DNA of 64,000 nt from Arenicola marina (lineage: Eukaryota; Annelida; Polychaeta; Arenicolidae), in NCBI GenBank assembly GCA_964019135.1, contig OZ025253.1, positions 7,507,059 through 7,571,058 of the forward strand, in the 5' to 3' direction. The translations under genes were made by a program, and so were the position numbers. Positions 1-13,010 of this stretch are shown piece by piece. Position 1 is the first letter of the stretch, and the number at the start of each line of letters is the position of its first letter. Under the pieces are notes generated by a model. It was given only the letters and a program-made list of their open reading frames with translations. It did not search any database and was not told where the DNA came from.

Positions 1-1139
1 CCTCGTCCTGACCACCACCCCCTATGCTGCACCCCTACCCGCCGCCACTTACATATACATGTGTATATATGTCAAGCATGAATGTTCAATGGCACCAAGT
101 GATGGCACGTTGACCGCTTCCGCGTTTTATGAGCAGCCACTTCATATCAGAGCCACTTACACTGATACTAAAGTGATACGGAGGGATATCCGCTCGGGAC
201 AACCAGAAAATTCACGACTTTACAACATTGTATACCACACGGAAAATAGTTCAATATATAACAGTTGCCAGCTCATTATATAGTTGTATTCAAAAGGTCA
301 GGATGTTGTGGGTTTGATATTGTGAGTCTGACGGCGCGAGAAGCTTGTCAGACTATTTCAAAATCTATACGTACACCGTGACCACGACTTGTCATCACTT
401 CTAAACCATATAAACATGGAGACTAAGATAATATAACTTACATTTATATGTACTGTCTTTGAAGTGGGTTACCTAACGTTGTCCACACAGCAGTAACATT
501 GACGTATTCAGTGTGGTATACTTGAGGTGTCAGGCACTGACTTCATAAAACACTTCCGGTATCACAGATAGTGTCAAGCGACGATAGCATAAAACATGGG
601 GAGAAGAGGCAACTGATATACCGACCACTTAAAGCTCGGTCCATTCATACACCGCTTAATATTAAACAGAAAACTAAAGCGCTTGACAACGCCTCTTGCC
701 CTCCTCTATATATAGGAGATAGAGGTCGTACGTAGCATGCGCGGCATAGGCCTACTATATTAGATTGTATATTCTCTGTTATATATTGAATAACTTAAAC
801 CAACTTAAACGCAACTATTTTTCATATATTTGCTGTGGATGTATTAATAATATATCAAATTAACTGGGCATAATACTTGTATATTTTTTCTCTGTTTTGT
901 TTTTGTATAAACTGTTTGGGGTATTTCTTGGGCATGGTGTGTCAGTTAATTGTATTGAAAAGATTAGTTGGGAGATTTTTATTTGGGCATGAAAAATTAC
1001 ATTTAAGAGATAATTATATACATGTATATGGAATGTAATGTCTTGTATAATACTTATAGTTGTTAAGGGATATATATATATATATGGAATGTACTATGTT
1101 GTATAATGCTTATGGTTGACGGTGTTTGTGTTCGTGTAG
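1..1139 (+). other. Intron upstream of the MECOM-like exon (partial)
   Basis: This AT-rich sequence lies directly 5' of the zinc-finger exon and ends in an acceptor-like GTGTTCGTGTAG. A short AT dinucleotide run occurs near 1071-1085. The only open frame (59-283) has no recognisable similarity and is read as chance. I see no exon, promoter or repeat array here. The upstream zinc fingers and any PR/SET domain of the gene must lie outside the window. Confidence 0.6.
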
Positions 1140-3713
1140 GGTGAAGACTCCGGACAGTTCCACTGTGAACACTGCGAACGCGCCTTCTCCGACCCCGTCA
1201 CTCTGCAACACCACATCCGGTCTGCGCACGCAGGGGCGCGCTCTCACGCGTGCACCGAGTGCGGCAAGACGTTCGCGACGTCTAGCGGCCTGAAGCAGCA
1301 CCAGCACATCCACAGCTCGGTGAAGCCGTTCCAGTGCGAAGTCTGCCTGAAGGCGTACACCCAGTTCTCCAACCTGTGTCGCCACAAGAGAATGCACGCC
1401 GACTGCCGGCAGCAGATCAAGTGTAAGGACTGCGGCCAGGCCTTCTCCACGATGACGTCACTGGGCAAGCACAAGCGCTTCTGCCAGGGCGCCATGGGCG
1501 CCATTCAAAATGGCGGCGCGATGATGACGCCGGCGCACGGCATGGCCGGTAGCGGGTCCATTTCCGGTATGACGTCATCGGGGTTCCCCCACAAGCCGCT
1601 GACGGTGATGGCAGGAGCTACTGACAGCATGGTGTCCGCTTTCCCCGGGATGTACATGTCTTTATATGGAAGCCGACCTTCGTTTCCGTTCTTCCCGCAT
1701 ATGGGGGCCGGGTTTCCGGTCTTCCCCGCGGGTTACCCATCCGCCGTCACCTCCTCGCCCACGGGGATGATGGCCGAGCGCACCTCCGAGCGTCTGTACC
1801 GGGGCTACCCCACGATAGGGCACGGCCACAGTCCGCGCGCCGGGGGCGGGGGCGGGGGCGGGGGCGAGAGGCTCCACGGCGGACGGGAGGGGGAAGGCCG
1901 AGGCGGCGGGGTCAAGCGACCTCTGACTGACGCCGATACCGGCAGCGAATCTGATCTGACGGCGCCGTCTTCCCGGGAGAACCGCGAGCGGCGGTGGCGC
2001 GACAGGGCGTCCCCGTCTCCACACCGCCGCGAGCACTCCCCCCCGCCCACCCTCGCCGACCACGAGGGGTCCTCCTTCACCCCCGTGAAGAGGGCCGCAC
2101 GCTGGGAGTCTCAGTACAGCCCGGGGGTGGCTGGTGTCGGGCAGAACGGTACCAGGGGCAGACATAGCCCCCCGACCCCCCGGGCCAAGTCATACGATAC
2201 GTCCCCGCCCCCGGCGCGCCACATGACCAAGTTGTCACCTGGGGTCGCGTCCCCAAAGGGCGATAATGGGGGAGCGAAGGAACTTCCAGCGGGAAAAGGT
2301 GAACTTCCGCTTGACCTTAGCAGCCGGACGCCCAAGGTCACGACGGAGATGGAAGCGCCGCGCAAGACGCACATCTTCGGCGCGGAGGGCGCGGCCGGGG
2401 GGGACAGCGGGAAGCGCGCTCGGTCAGCCTCCCCGCTCGACACACAGAGGGCGCTGTTCAGACACCGCGAGGAGAGACGAGCGTCCTCTCGCGGCCGCGA
2501 CCTCAACCCGGACCCGTCCCGGAGGTCCCCGCGAGCGCTGAGGATGCGCACGCCGTCCCCCACCCCGCGCCGCCCCACCCCGTTGACCGGCTTCGGCGGG
2601 GCACTGGGCGGAGTGGGTGTGGGCGGCCTGGGCGTCGGGGTCGGAGGCGTGCACGGGGACACCAACCCGGGGATGAAGGTGCACGAGGCGTATCCCGCCA
2701 TGCCGAGCGTCAACTCGGCCATGATGTCGCGACTGTACGGCCTGGAACGCTCCAAGCTGGAGGCCTTCCACGAGGCCGCGCGCTTCATGTCTATGGGCGG
2801 CCCGGCAGCCGCCGCCGCCGCCGCCTCGGGGCGCTTCGGCTTCCCGGGCGTCGCCCCAGGCAACGCACCCCACAGCGGGTACGGCCCCGTGGGGCTCATG
2901 CCGTCCTTCATGTCGCCGGGGTCCCTGGGTCCGGGCGCCAGCCGGGTGCCCCCCTTCCTCAAGGGCGCCGTCGGGTTCCCGTACGGAGGCCACAACGGCA
3001 TGCCTAAGTCCAAGTACACGTGTAAATTCTGCGGCAAGGTGTTCCCGCGCTCGGCCAATCTGACCCGCCACCTGCGCACGCACACGGGTGAGCAGCCGTA
3101 CAAGTGCAAGTATTGCGAGCGTTCCTTCAGCATCTCGTCCAACCTGCAGAGACACATCCGCAACATCCACAACAAGGAGAAGCCCTACAAGTGTCCCATC
3201 TGCGACCGCTGCTTCGGGCAGCAGACCAACCTCGACCGGCACCTGAAGAAGCACGAGCTGGAGGGGCCCACCGTATGCGACTCCCCGTCCCGCTCCCCGA
3301 CCCAGAACCTCGTCTCTGACTGGGACATCCGCCAACCGTCAGATTCAACCAGTCCATCTAGTCCCGGAAATGACGTAGGCGAGTCACATGACGTCACGTC
3401 AAGCTTCAGACTCCCGCACGTGGAGCGCCATCTCCCCCACAACGAACTAACCTCCCCGGTCTCTCCCTTGGAAGACAATGCTCGGCAAAGTCAAGGTCAG
3501 CACCATGACCCCAATGACCTTGACCGCTCATCGGAAATGACGCCAAGCGACCTTGATGACGACGAGGAGGAAGACGACCTTGACCTAGAGGACGTATTGG
3601 ACAATGAATCGGATGATAGGTCACCTGGCAAGGGCGTTCGTCTCTTCAACAATAACCTTCATACGACCTCTAAATTCGAGCGTTGTTCTATCGACCTCAG
3701 TGCGGGTTACTGA
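1140..3713 (+). CDS. MECOM: EVI1/MECOM-PRDM16 family zinc-finger transcription factor, 3' terminal coding exon (partial)
   Basis: This is a single exon of 857 codons, entered at the acceptor TGTAG|GGTGAA and closed by TGA at 3711-3713. Counting from its first codon, zinc fingers lie at residues 9-30, 38-58, 66-86 and 94-115. The last is C2HC type, ending HKRFC, which is diagnostic of the end of the first EVI1 finger cluster. A CtBP-binding motif PLDLS is at 390-394. The second cluster of three fingers is at 626-648, 654-677 and 683-705, with the family phrases [14 protein letters not shown] and [15 protein letters not shown]. An Asp/Glu-rich tail follows, as in EVI1. The middle is disordered, with Gly, Ala, Pro and Arg-Ser runs. 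Family members are nuclear repressors or activators with roles in cell fate. MECOM, PRDM16 and hamlet share this layout, and the window cannot tell a pre-duplication orthologue from either vertebrate paralogue. Other long frames inside it are shadows caused by high GC. Confidence 0.95.
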   Translation, partial: GEDSGQFHCEHCERAFSDPVTLQHHIRSAHAGARSHACTECGKTFATSSGLKQHQHIHSSVKPFQCEVCLKAYTQFSNLCRHKRMHADCRQQIKCKDCGQAFSTMTSLGKHKRFCQGAMGAIQNGGAMMTPAHGMAGSGSISGMTSSGFPHKPLTVMAGATDSMVSAFPGMYMSLYGSRPSFPFFPHMGAGFPVFPAGYPSAVTSSPTGMMAERTSERLYRGYPTIGHGHSPRAGGGGGGGGERLHGGREGEGRGGGVKRPLTDADTGSESDLTAPSSRENRERRWRDRASPSPHRREHSPPPTLADHEGSSFTPVKRAARWESQYSPGVAGVGQNGTRGRHSPPTPRAKSYDTSPPPARHMTKLSPGVASPKGDNGGAKELPAGKGELPLDLSSRTPKVTTEMEAPRKTHIFGAEGAAGGDSGKRARSASPLDTQRALFRHREERRASSRGRDLNPDPSRRSPRALRMRTPSPTPRRPTPLTGFGGALGGVGVGGLGVGVGGVHGDTNPGMKVHEAYPAMPSVNSAMMSRLYGLERSKLEAFHEAARFMSMGGPAAAAAAASGRFGFPGVAPGNAPHSGYGPVGLMPSFMSPGSLGPGASRVPPFLKGAVGFPYGGHNGMPKSKYTCKFCGKVFPRSANLTRHLRTHTGEQPYKCKYCERSFSISSNLQRHIRNIHNKEKPYKCPICDRCFGQQTNLDRHLKKHELEGPTVCDSPSRSPTQNLVSDWDIRQPSDSTSPSSPGNDVGESHDVTSSFRLPHVERHLPHNELTSPVSPLEDNARQSQGQHHDPNDLDRSSEMTPSDLDDDEEEDDLDLEDVLDNESDDRSPGKGVRLFNNNLHTTSKFERCSIDLSAGY

Positions 3714-4688
3714 CGAGCTAGCCATGCTATGTTGTTTGAATCCCATTATTTATATAGAAAAGGGACATTCTGTACTCACTAGTGGCGTATCTCATGGCTC
3801 CCATATACTCGAGTGGCAGTTTTCAACTAAATATTTTAACGTAGAAAACGCGAACCTCTTAGAATCTCGTTTCAATTGAAGTCCTTGTCTATGAGTGATA
3901 TGTATGTTTTATTCAGTCACGCTACAATCAAACACAAGTTGCTGCAATATTTCTTTTTTTATTATTGAAAACAATTGTGTATATCAACAGTTATATATTT
4001 GTGGATAGCTTTTGCCAATCTAGATGTGCTTCGTATACTTCTTAAACAGTTTCACTTCCACTTCGGTGTTTGTTGTCGAAGAGACATTGACCTTAGCGAC
4101 ATGACCTTGGCAACGTGGCGCTTCGTTTAGTGCATTAGATTATCGACTGTGTGAGGCATTGTACTTTACATTGTACATTGTACATTGTACTTGACGAACA
4201 GTTAAAGGCACCAAGAAAAAAACTCGTCAATTCGAAAGACATAGCTTGTGTAAATTAATCTACAGCCGCCAGATATTATTTTTTAGTTGTGTTTGTTTCC
4301 TGTCTCAATCGTATATGCCTACCCCCCCCCCCTCCTCCTCACCCCCCCCCCCCCTTTCTCCCGTTGGTTGTTTTTATTTTACTGCAATGGTACTCCATAG
4401 ATGCTTGACGTTGTGTCTATATCCGACGAACACTATTCCCCTGCAGTCGTGATTCAATAGAGACCGGTATGTATATTGTGCCGGAGAAGCAGATACTACA
4501 GTGACTGAGCTAGCGACGACCGACCACCTTTCCCCGTTTTATCGAGTATTAGACACTTAGGTATGTCATTCGGTTTTTGTAACTTGTCTGATGACGTCAC
4601 ACGAGACTGGTGTGCGCTAAGTTATTATTGATGACAGGCCGTGTGCGTATTTATTGACTTTAGTTTTTTTGTCCTGAATAGTAATAAA
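3714..4688 (+). other. Probable 3' UTR of the MECOM-like gene
   Basis: AT-rich sequence follows the TGA stop. It contains a small TGTACAT microsatellite (about 4160-4190) and poly-C tracts at 4322-4352. It ends at an AATAAA (4683-4688), the first good polyadenylation hexamer in a plausible position. The extent is inferred, since no transcript evidence is available. Confidence 0.45.
4683..4688 (+). terminator. Candidate polyadenylation signal AATAAA (MECOM-like)
   Basis: A canonical hexamer lies about 970 bp after the stop codon and before the 93-bp array. It is one of several AT-rich possibilities. Confidence 0.4.
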
Positions 4689-4974
4689 AACTGAAACGAT
4701 CACATGCTGGATTTTATTTATGCTTCTTACACAATTGCGCGGAATCCACACAACGAATACGGTATGGGATTTTACCTGTAATGAACTTGGAATATGACCT
4801 ATTATTTCGTTGAACGGGTTAACCAGGGCGTTTGTTAGGTACAAGGCAATTAGTGATGGGCACTTTTATGAAGATAAGAAGACGGCCTCGTTGGTGTTTT
4901 ACCGGTAAATCTGAGGACCGTTTGGCTCAGAGTTTTTTTTTGCGTTTCGTATTCACAACTTATATATGTTAATT

Positions 4975-7826
4975 AATAACAGATGATGATTGAGAGCCAG
5001 AAACCCCGTGGCGATAATAGGAAGGAGGAGCGAAAGAGGAGGGAGATAGAGAACGAGAAAGTGGATGATAACAGATGATGATTGAGAGCCAGAAACCCCG
5101 TGGCGATAAATAGGAAGGAGGAGCGAAAGAGGAGGGAGATAGAGAACGAGTAAGTGGATGATAACAGATGATGATTGAGAGCCAGAAACCACGTGGGGAT
5201 AAATAGGAAGCAGGAGCGAAAGAGGAGGGAGATAGAGAACGAGAAAGTGGATGATAGCAGATGATGATTGAGAGCCAGAAACCCCGTGGCGATAAATAGG
5301 AAGGAGGAGCGAAAGAGGAGGGAGATAGAGAACGAGTAAGTGGATGATAACAGATGATGATTGAGAGCCAGAAACCCCGTGGCGATAAATAGGAAGGAGG
5401 AGCGAAAGAAGAGGGAGATAGAGAACGAGTAAGTGGATGATAACAGATGATGATTGAGAGCCAGAAACCCCGTGGGGATAAAATAGGAAGGAGGAGCGAA
5501 AGAGGAGGGAGATAGAGAACGAGAAAGTGGATGATAGCAGATGATGATTGAGAGCCAGAAACCACGTGGCGATAAATAGGAAGGAGGAGCGAAAGAGGAG
5601 GGAGATAGAGAACGAGTAAGTGGATAGTACCAGATGATGATTGAGAGCCAGAAACCCCGTGGCGATAAATAGGAAGGAGGAGCGAAAGAGGAGGGAGATA
5701 GAGAACGAGTAAGTGGATGATAACAGATGATGATTGAGAGCCAGAAACCACGTGGGGATAAATAGGAAGGAGAAGCGAAAGAGGAGGGAGATAGAGAACG
5801 AGAAAGTGGATAGTACCAGATGATGATTGAGAGCCAGAAACCCCGTGGCGATAAATAGGAAGGAGGAGCGAAAGAGGAGGGAGATAGAGAACGAGTAAGT
5901 GGATGATAACAGATGATGATTGAGAGCCAGAAACCACGTGGCGATAAATAGGAAGGAGGAGCGAAAGAGGAGGGAGATAGAGAACGAGAAAGTGGATGAT
6001 AACAGATGATGATTGAGAGCCAGAAACCCCGTGGCGATAAATAGGAAGGAGGAGCGAAAGAGGAGGGAGATAGAGAACGAGTAAGTGGATGATAACAGAT
6101 GATGATTGAGAGCCAGAAACCACGTGGCGATAAATAGGAAGGAGAAGCGAAAGAGGAGGGAGATAGAGAACGAGAAAGTGGATGATAACAGATGATGATT
6201 GAGAGCCAGAAACCACGTGGCGATAAATAGGAAGGAGGAGCGAAAGAGGAGGGAGATAGAGAACGAGTAAGTGGATGATAACAGATGATGATTGAGAGCC
6301 AGAAACCCCGTGGCGATAAATAGGAAGGAGGAGCGAAAGAGGAGGAAGATAGAGAACGAGTAAGTGGATGATAACAGATGATGATTGAGAGCCAGAAACC
6401 ACGTGGCGATAAATAGGAAGGAGGAGCGAAAGAGGAGGGAGATAGAGAACGAGAAAGTGGATGATAACAGATGATGATTGAGAGCCAGAAACCACGTGGG
6501 GATAAATAGGAAGGAGAAGCGAAAGAGGAGGGAGATAGAGAACGAGTAAGTGGATGATAACAGATGATGATTGAGAGCCAGAAACCACGTGGCGATAAAT
6601 AGGAAGGAGGAGCGAAAGAGGAGGAAGATAGAGAACGAGCAAGTGGATGATAACAGATGATGATTGAGAGCCAGAAACCACGTGGCGATAAATAGGAAGG
6701 AGGAGCGAAAGAGGAGGGAGATAGAGAACGAGTAAGTGGATGATAACAGATGATGATTGAGAGCCAGAAACCACGTGGCGATAAATAGGAAGGAGGAGCG
6801 AAAGAGGAGGGAGATAGAGAACGAGTAAGTGGATGATAACAGATGATGATTGAGAGCCAGAAACCCCGTGGCGATAAATAGGAAGGAGGAGCGAAAGAGG
6901 AGGGAGATAGAGAACGAGTAAGTGGATGATAACAGATGATGATTGAGAGCCAGAAACCCCGTGGCGATAAATAGGAAGGAGGAGCGAAAGAGGAAGAAGA
7001 TAGAGAACGAGTAAGTGGATAGTACCAGATGATGATTGAGAGCCAGAAACCACGTGGCGATAAATAGGAAGGAGGAGCGAAAGAGGAGGGAGATAGAGAA
7101 CGAGTAAGTGGATGATAACAGATGATGATTGAGAGCCAGAAACCACGTGGCGATAAATAGGAAGGAGGAGCGAAAGAGGAGGGAGATAGAGAACGAGTAA
7201 GTGGATGATAACAGATGATGATTGAGAGCCAGAAACCTCGTGGCGATAAATAGGAAGGAGGAGCGAAAGAGGAGGGAGATAGAGAACGAGAAAGTGGATG
7301 ATAACAGATGATGATTGAGAGCCAGAAACCCCGTGGCGATAAATAGGAAGGAGGAGCGAAAGAGGAGGGAGATAGAGAACGAGTAAGTGGATGATAACAG
7401 ATGATGATTGAGAGCCAGAAACCACGTGGCGATAAATAGGAAGGAGAAGCGAAAGAGGAGGGAGATAGAGAACGAGAAAGTGGATGATAACAGATGATGA
7501 TTGAGAGCCAGAAACCACGTGGCGATAAATAGGAAGGAGGAGCGAAAGAGGAGGGAGATAGAGAACGAGTAAGTGGATGATAACAGATGATGATTGAGAG
7601 CCAGAAACCCCGTGGCGATAAATAGGAAGGAGGAGCGAAAGAGGAGGAAGATAGAGAACGAGTAAGTGGATGATAACAGATGATGATTGAGAGCCAGAAA
7701 CCACGTGGCGATAAATAGGAAGGAGGAGCGAAAGAGGAGGGAGATAGAGAACGAGAAAGTGGATGATAACAGATGATGATTGAGAGCCAGAAACCACGTG
7801 GGGATAAATAGGAAGGAGAAGCGAAA
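4975..7826. repeat. 93-bp tandem array (about 31 copies)
   Basis: The units begin ACAGATGATGATTGAGAG and are more than 90% identical. The first two are indel variants. Recurrent sites vary between copies: CCACGTGG versus CCCCGTGG, GAGTAAG versus GAGAAAG, and GGATGATA versus GGATAGTA. The period is 31 codons and the complementary strand is pyrimidine-rich, so all three - strand frames stay open for 2.8 kb. That is an artefact of period and composition, not a gene. The array runs into an assembly gap, so its true length is unknown. Confidence 0.97.
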
Positions 7827-8026
7827 NNNNNNNNNNNNNNNNNNNNNNNNNNNNNNNNNNNNNNNNNNNNNNNNNNNNNNNNNNNNNNNNNNNNNNNNNN
7901 NNNNNNNNNNNNNNNNNNNNNNNNNNNNNNNNNNNNNNNNNNNNNNNNNNNNNNNNNNNNNNNNNNNNNNNNNNNNNNNNNNNNNNNNNNNNNNNNNNNN
8001 NNNNNNNNNNNNNNNNNNNNNNNNNN
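7827..8026. other. Assembly gap (200 N)
   Basis: Exactly 200 unknown bases interrupt the sequence at the end of the 93-bp array. The sequence after the gap is not repeat, so the gap hides the far edge of the array. Confidence 0.99.
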
Positions 8027-8691
8027 CATGATTGAGTCGCTGATAGAATGCATGGAAACGATTATGAAGTGTTCCACATCTCGCCAAAAAATAAAAAGTA
8101 AGAACAATTAGTTATCCTTATGATTATCATGAATACCATGCCACGGACCTTGGGAATCTATATGAACCTAACGAATGATACGTGCTACAGCCAATACAAC
8201 GGCTAATTAAGGCGCTTCACAACGATCATCCACAGCGCTCATCCCTCTTCCTTCCTCTACCCTCGGTCACCGGGCCCATGTCTGCCCCTACATTCCAAGA
8301 ACCCCGACACTACCCCCCCACCCCCCCGCTCCCCCCGCCCTGGCCCCCGCCCCACCCTTCCCTCTGACAGACGCTCCAATCCAGGGCCAACCGTAACTTG
8401 TTATTGAAGTCTCCAGCTATTATTACAAGTAAACTCGCGACTTAGGTTGCTTTGTTATTTGTCGCCCGTCGTCTCGGGCGCTGTTTGACCTTGACCCCCA
8501 GGTGTATTATGGCTGGCGGCAGTCCCGCGTGTCCGACAAACACCCAACACGGACGTCCTATCGGGCAAGGTGTTGTGTTTGTAAACACACCGCCCGCCGG
8601 CAACCCACTGTGAACCCCCCCCCCCCCCGGCTCTCTCCCCCCCCCCCACCCTCCCGCTACTGGCTCCCTGGGTATGTCTGTCACAACCCCT
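8027..8691. other. Unique spacer with poly-C tracts
   Basis: Non-repetitive sequence with C-runs at about 8310-8345 and 8618-8655. The short open frames here have low-complexity Pro-rich translations. No gene or element is recognised. Confidence 0.6.
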
Positions 8692-11600
8692 TAGGTCTGA
8701 CTGTCTCCTGGTGTCTCTGTCTGTGTCATTACCTCTCGGTCTGACTGTCTCCTGGTGTCTCTGTCTGTGTCATTGCCTCCCGGTCTGACTGTCTCCTGGT
8801 GTCTCTGTCTGTGTCATTGCTCTCGCGGTCTGACTGTCTCCTAGTGTCTCTGTCTGTATCATTACCTCTCGGTCTGACTGTCTCCTGGTGTCTGTGTCTG
8901 TGTCATTACCTCTCGGTCTGACTGTCTCCTGGTGTCTCTGTCTGTATCATTACCTCTCGGTCTGACTGTCTCCCTGGTGTCTCTGTCTGTGTCATTGCCT
9001 CCCGGTCTGACTGTCTCCTGGTGTCTGTGTCTGTATCATTACCTCTCGGTCTGACTGTCTCCTAGTGTCTCTGTCTGTATCATTACCTCTCGGTCTGACT
9101 GTCTCCTGGTGTCTGTGTCTGTGTCATTACCTCTCGGTCTGACTGTCTCCTGGTGTCTCTGTCTGTATCATTACCTCTCGGTCTGACTGTCTCCTGGTGT
9201 CTGTGTCTGTGTCATTGCCTCTCGGTCTGACTGTCTCCTGGTGTCTCTGTCTGTGTCATTGCCTCTCGGTCTGACTGTCTCCTGGTGTCTCTGTCTGTGT
9301 CATTGCCTCTCGGTCTGACTGTCTCCTGGTGTCTCTGTCTGTGTCATTGCCTCTCGGTCTGACTGTCTCCTGGTGTCTCTGTCTGTGTCATTGCCTCTCG
9401 GTCTGACTGTCTCCTGGTGTCTCTGTGTGTGTCATTGCCTCTCGGTCTGACTGTCTCCTGGTGTCTGTGTCTGTGTCATTGCCTCTCGGTCTGACTGTCT
9501 CCTGGTGTCTGTGTCTGTGTCATTGCCTCTCGGTCTGACTGTCTCCTGGTGTCTCTGTCTGTGTCATTACCTCTCGGTCTGACTGTTTCCTGGTGTCTCT
9601 GTCTGTATCATTACCTCTCGGTCTGACTGTCTCCTGGTGTCTCTGTCTGTGTCATTGCCTCTCGGTCTGACTGTCTCCTGGTGTCTCTGTCTGTGTCATT
9701 GCCTCTCGGTCTGACTGTCTCCTGGTGTCTGTGTCTGTGTCATTGCCTCTCGGTCTGACTGTCTCCTGGTGTCTGTGTCTGTGTCATTGCCTCTCGGTCT
9801 GACTGTCTCCTGGTGTCTGTGTCTGTGTCATTGCCTCTCCGGTCTGACTGTCTCCTGGTGTCTCTGTCTGTGTCATTGCCTCTCGGTCTGACTGCTCTCC
9901 TGGGGTCTCTGTCTGTGTCATTGCCTCTCGGTCTGACTGTCTCCTGGTGTCTGTGTCTGTGTCATTGCCTCTCGGTCTGACTGTCTCCTGGTGTCTGTGT
10001 CTGTGTCATTGCCTCTCGGTCTGACTGTCTCCTGGTGTTTCTGTCTGTGTCATTGCCTCTCGGTCTGACTGTCTCCTGGTGTCTGTGTCTGTGTCATTGC
10101 CTCTCGGTCTGACTGTCTCCTGGTGTCTCTGTCTGCGTCATTGCCTCTCGGTCTGACTGTCTCCTGGTGTCTGTGACTGTGTCATTGCCTCTCGGTCTGA
10201 CTGTCTCCTGGTGTCTGTGTCTGTGTCATTGCCTCTCGGTCTGACTGTCTCCTGGTGTCCTCTGTCTGTGTCATTGCCTCTCGGTCTGACTGTCTCCTGG
10301 TGTCTCTGTCTGTGTCATTGCCTCTCGGTCTGACTGTCTCCTGGTGTCTCTGCCTGTGTCATTGCCTCTCGGTCTGACTGTCTCCTGGTGTCTCTGTCTG
10401 TGTCATTGCCTCTCGGTCTGACTGTCTCCTGGTGTCTGTGTCTGTGTCATTGCCTCTCGGTCTGACTGTCTCCTGGTGTCTGTGTCTGTGTCATTGCCTC
10501 TCGGTCTGACTGTCTCCTGGTGTCTGTGTCTGTGTCATTGCCTCTCGGTCTGACTGTCTCCTGGTGTCTCTGTCTGTGTCATTGCCTCTCGGTCTGACTG
10601 TCTCCTGGTGTCTCTGTGTGTGTCATTGCCTCTCGGTCTGACTGTCTCCTGGTGTCTCTGTCTGTGTCATTGCCTCTCGGTCTGACTGTCTCCTGGTGTC
10701 TGTGTCTGTGTCATTGCCTCTCGGTCTGACTGTCTCCTGGTGTCTGTGTCTGTGTCATTGCCTCTCGGTCTGATTGTCTCCTGGTGTCTCTGTGTGTGTC
10801 ATTGCCTCTCGGTCTGACTGTCTCCTGGTGTCTGTGTCAGTGTCATTGCCTCTCGGTCTGACTGTCTCCTGGTGTCTCTGTCTGTGTCATTGCCTCTCGG
10901 TCTGATTGTCTCCTGGTGTCTCTGTGTGTGTCATTGCCTCTCGGTCTGACTGTCTCCTGGTGTCTCTGTCTGTGTCATTGCCTCTCGGTCTGACTGTCTC
11001 CTGGTGTCTGTGTCTGTGTCATTGCCTCTCGGTCTGACTGTCTCCTGGTGTCTGTGTCTGTGTCATTGCCTCTCGGTCTGACTGTCTCCTGGTGTCTGTG
11101 TCTGTGTCATTGCCTCTCGGTCTGATTGCCTCCTGGTGTCTCTGTGTGTGTCATTGCCTCTCGGTCTGACTGTCTCCTGGTGTCTGTGTCTGTGTCATTG
11201 CCTCTCGGGTCTGACTGTCTCCTGGTGTCTGTGTCTGTGTCATTGCCTCTCGGTCTGACTGTCTCCTGGTGTCTGTGTCTGTGTCATTGCCTCTCGGTCT
11301 GACTGTCTCCTGGTGTCTGTGTCTGTGTCATTGCCTCTCGGTCTGACTGTCTCCTGGTGTCTCTGTCTGTGTCATTGCCTCTCGGTCTGACTGTCTCCTG
11401 GTGTCTGTGTCTGTGTCATTGCCTCTCGGTCTGACTGTCTCCTGGTGTCTCTGTCTGTGTCATTGCCTCTCGGTCTGACTGTCTCCTGGTGTCTGTGTCT
11501 GTGTCATTGCCTCTCGGTCTGACTGTCTCCTGGTGTCTCTGGCTGTGTCATTGCCTCTCGGTCTGACTGTCTCCTGGTGTCTCTGCGTGTATCATTGCCT

Positions 11601-11935
11601 CTCGGTCTGACTGTCTCCTGGTGTCTCTGTCTGTGTCATTGCCTCTGGGTCTGACTGTCTCCTGGTGTCTGTGTCTGTGTCATTGCCTCTCGGTCTGACT
11701 GTCTCCTGGTGTCTCTGTCTGTGTCATTGCCTCTCGGTCTGACTGTCTCCTGGTGTCTCTGCGTGTATCATTGCCTTTCGGTCTGACTGTCTCCTGGTGT
11801 CTGTGTCTGTGTCATTGCCTCTCGGTCTGACTGTCTTCTGGTGTCTCTGTCTGTGTCATTGCCTCTCGGTCTGACTGTCTCCTGGTGTATCTGTCTGTGT
11901 CATTCCATCCCCTTCTGACTGTCTCCTGGTGTCTG
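8692..11935. repeat. 44-bp tandem array (about 74 copies)
   Basis: The unit core is GGTCTGACTGTCTCCTGG followed by TGTCTCTGTCTGTGTCATTG and CCTCTC. The main variants are CTCTGTCTG versus CTGTGTCTG, and ATTGCC versus ATTACC at the left end. Left-end units and the last one are the most diverged. The period is not divisible by three and no long frame is open. Confidence 0.97.
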
Positions 11936-13010
11936 GATGGGATTTGCGTTACATGATGCATTAAAATTGATCATGTAAGCGTAGTATACGACTGTATTAA
12001 TTAGACATTGCGCAAGTTGCGAACCGAAACGATGAAGCAATGGTTTGCGTTAAACATTGTGTATCACGTGCCGTATTTCTTGATGGCATGGTTTCATGAC
12101 GTTAAGGTTCTTTTCACTACACACTTTTTTGCAAAGATGTGTCATTGCATATATGACTGTTCATCTTGTTAATATTATGTTTCTTTTCCTATTTACTGAA
12201 CGTACCATATGATTTTAATTCTTTAATGAAAACACATTTTTTAGTCTTTTCAAAATATTCTGCAACTTTCCCGGAGAGACTAATATGCATACATATATTT
12301 CCTTGACACACACTGCGTTTTTACCTCCCTCGCGTGATATATCATTTCGTGGAACACCTTCGTGGCTCCCCCGGCCCTGGTCCAACCAACTCGGGATTGC
12401 TCAAAGACATAAACTGGTGAATATGGCGTCGTCAAAAGTGTTTCCAGAAAGGCTTTGTTCCTGACGAACCCAAGGACCGGGACTCGGGAGAAATTTGACG
12501 GGTTTGAAGGCATAACTTTGATATATATATTGCTCCATGAATTTTTTTTTATCTGCCATATATGAATTTAACCTTGGATAATTTGACCTTGGGTGTCATG
12601 AGAATATCTCACGTTGAGTAACGTCGAGGGATTCCATTATATGTAGGCTTAAACGCTGCACTATATCGCCGCAGCGGCGCTAACCAGGGGGCGATTAGAA
12701 ATAACTATAAACCGGAAATCAAAAGATTTAGGAAGATATCTTCTCCCGGAAGACCGCTTACGCTGGGCCAGGAATAGGGATAAAAGGGCGGTAAAGAAGT
12801 CTATATTTGTGCGATGTGCTTCTGGAGGCTCGAGGAGGGCCGACTTAGCGTCAAGATGACTGTCTTGATGGCCTGGGATAATTACGGGAGAGCTTTATGA
12901 GTCCTGCAGGATGGTGAAGTGTCTGTGGGAGATGAGCGACTGATTTCCTGACGGGCCTGTTAACCGCCAGGAGCTGCCGCCGATCAAACCTGGGCGGTCG
13001 CTGGAGCTAA
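11936..13010. other. Intergenic unique sequence
   Basis: About 1.1 kb is not tandemly repeated. The first 700 bp is AT-rich; 12.66-13.01 kb is GC-balanced, complex sequence that could be conserved non-coding DNA. The - strand frame at 12280-12513 has no known domain and no splice context. One CTCF-like motif is listed separately. Confidence 0.5.
12682..12695 (+). promoter_or_regulatory. CTCF-like motif (weak)
   Basis: The core ACCAGGGGGCG agrees with about 11 of 14 positions of the usual CTCF consensus. Motif match only. Confidence 0.25.

Noticed and set aside
59..283. 74-codon frame upstream of the MECOM-like exon
   Set aside because: Not similar to the missing EVI1 fingers or PR domain; best seen as intronic chance.
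4953..8107. Three overlapping - strand frames of about 940-1,044 codons with hydrophobic 31-residue repeats
   Set aside because: Period 93 is divisible by three and the strand is pyrimidine-rich, so every frame is open. The frames also run through the N gap. No domain, splice sites or unique flanks support a gene.
12280..12513. 77-codon - strand frame
   Set aside because: No recognisable motif, no upstream or downstream exons, and frame length is within chance for this composition.
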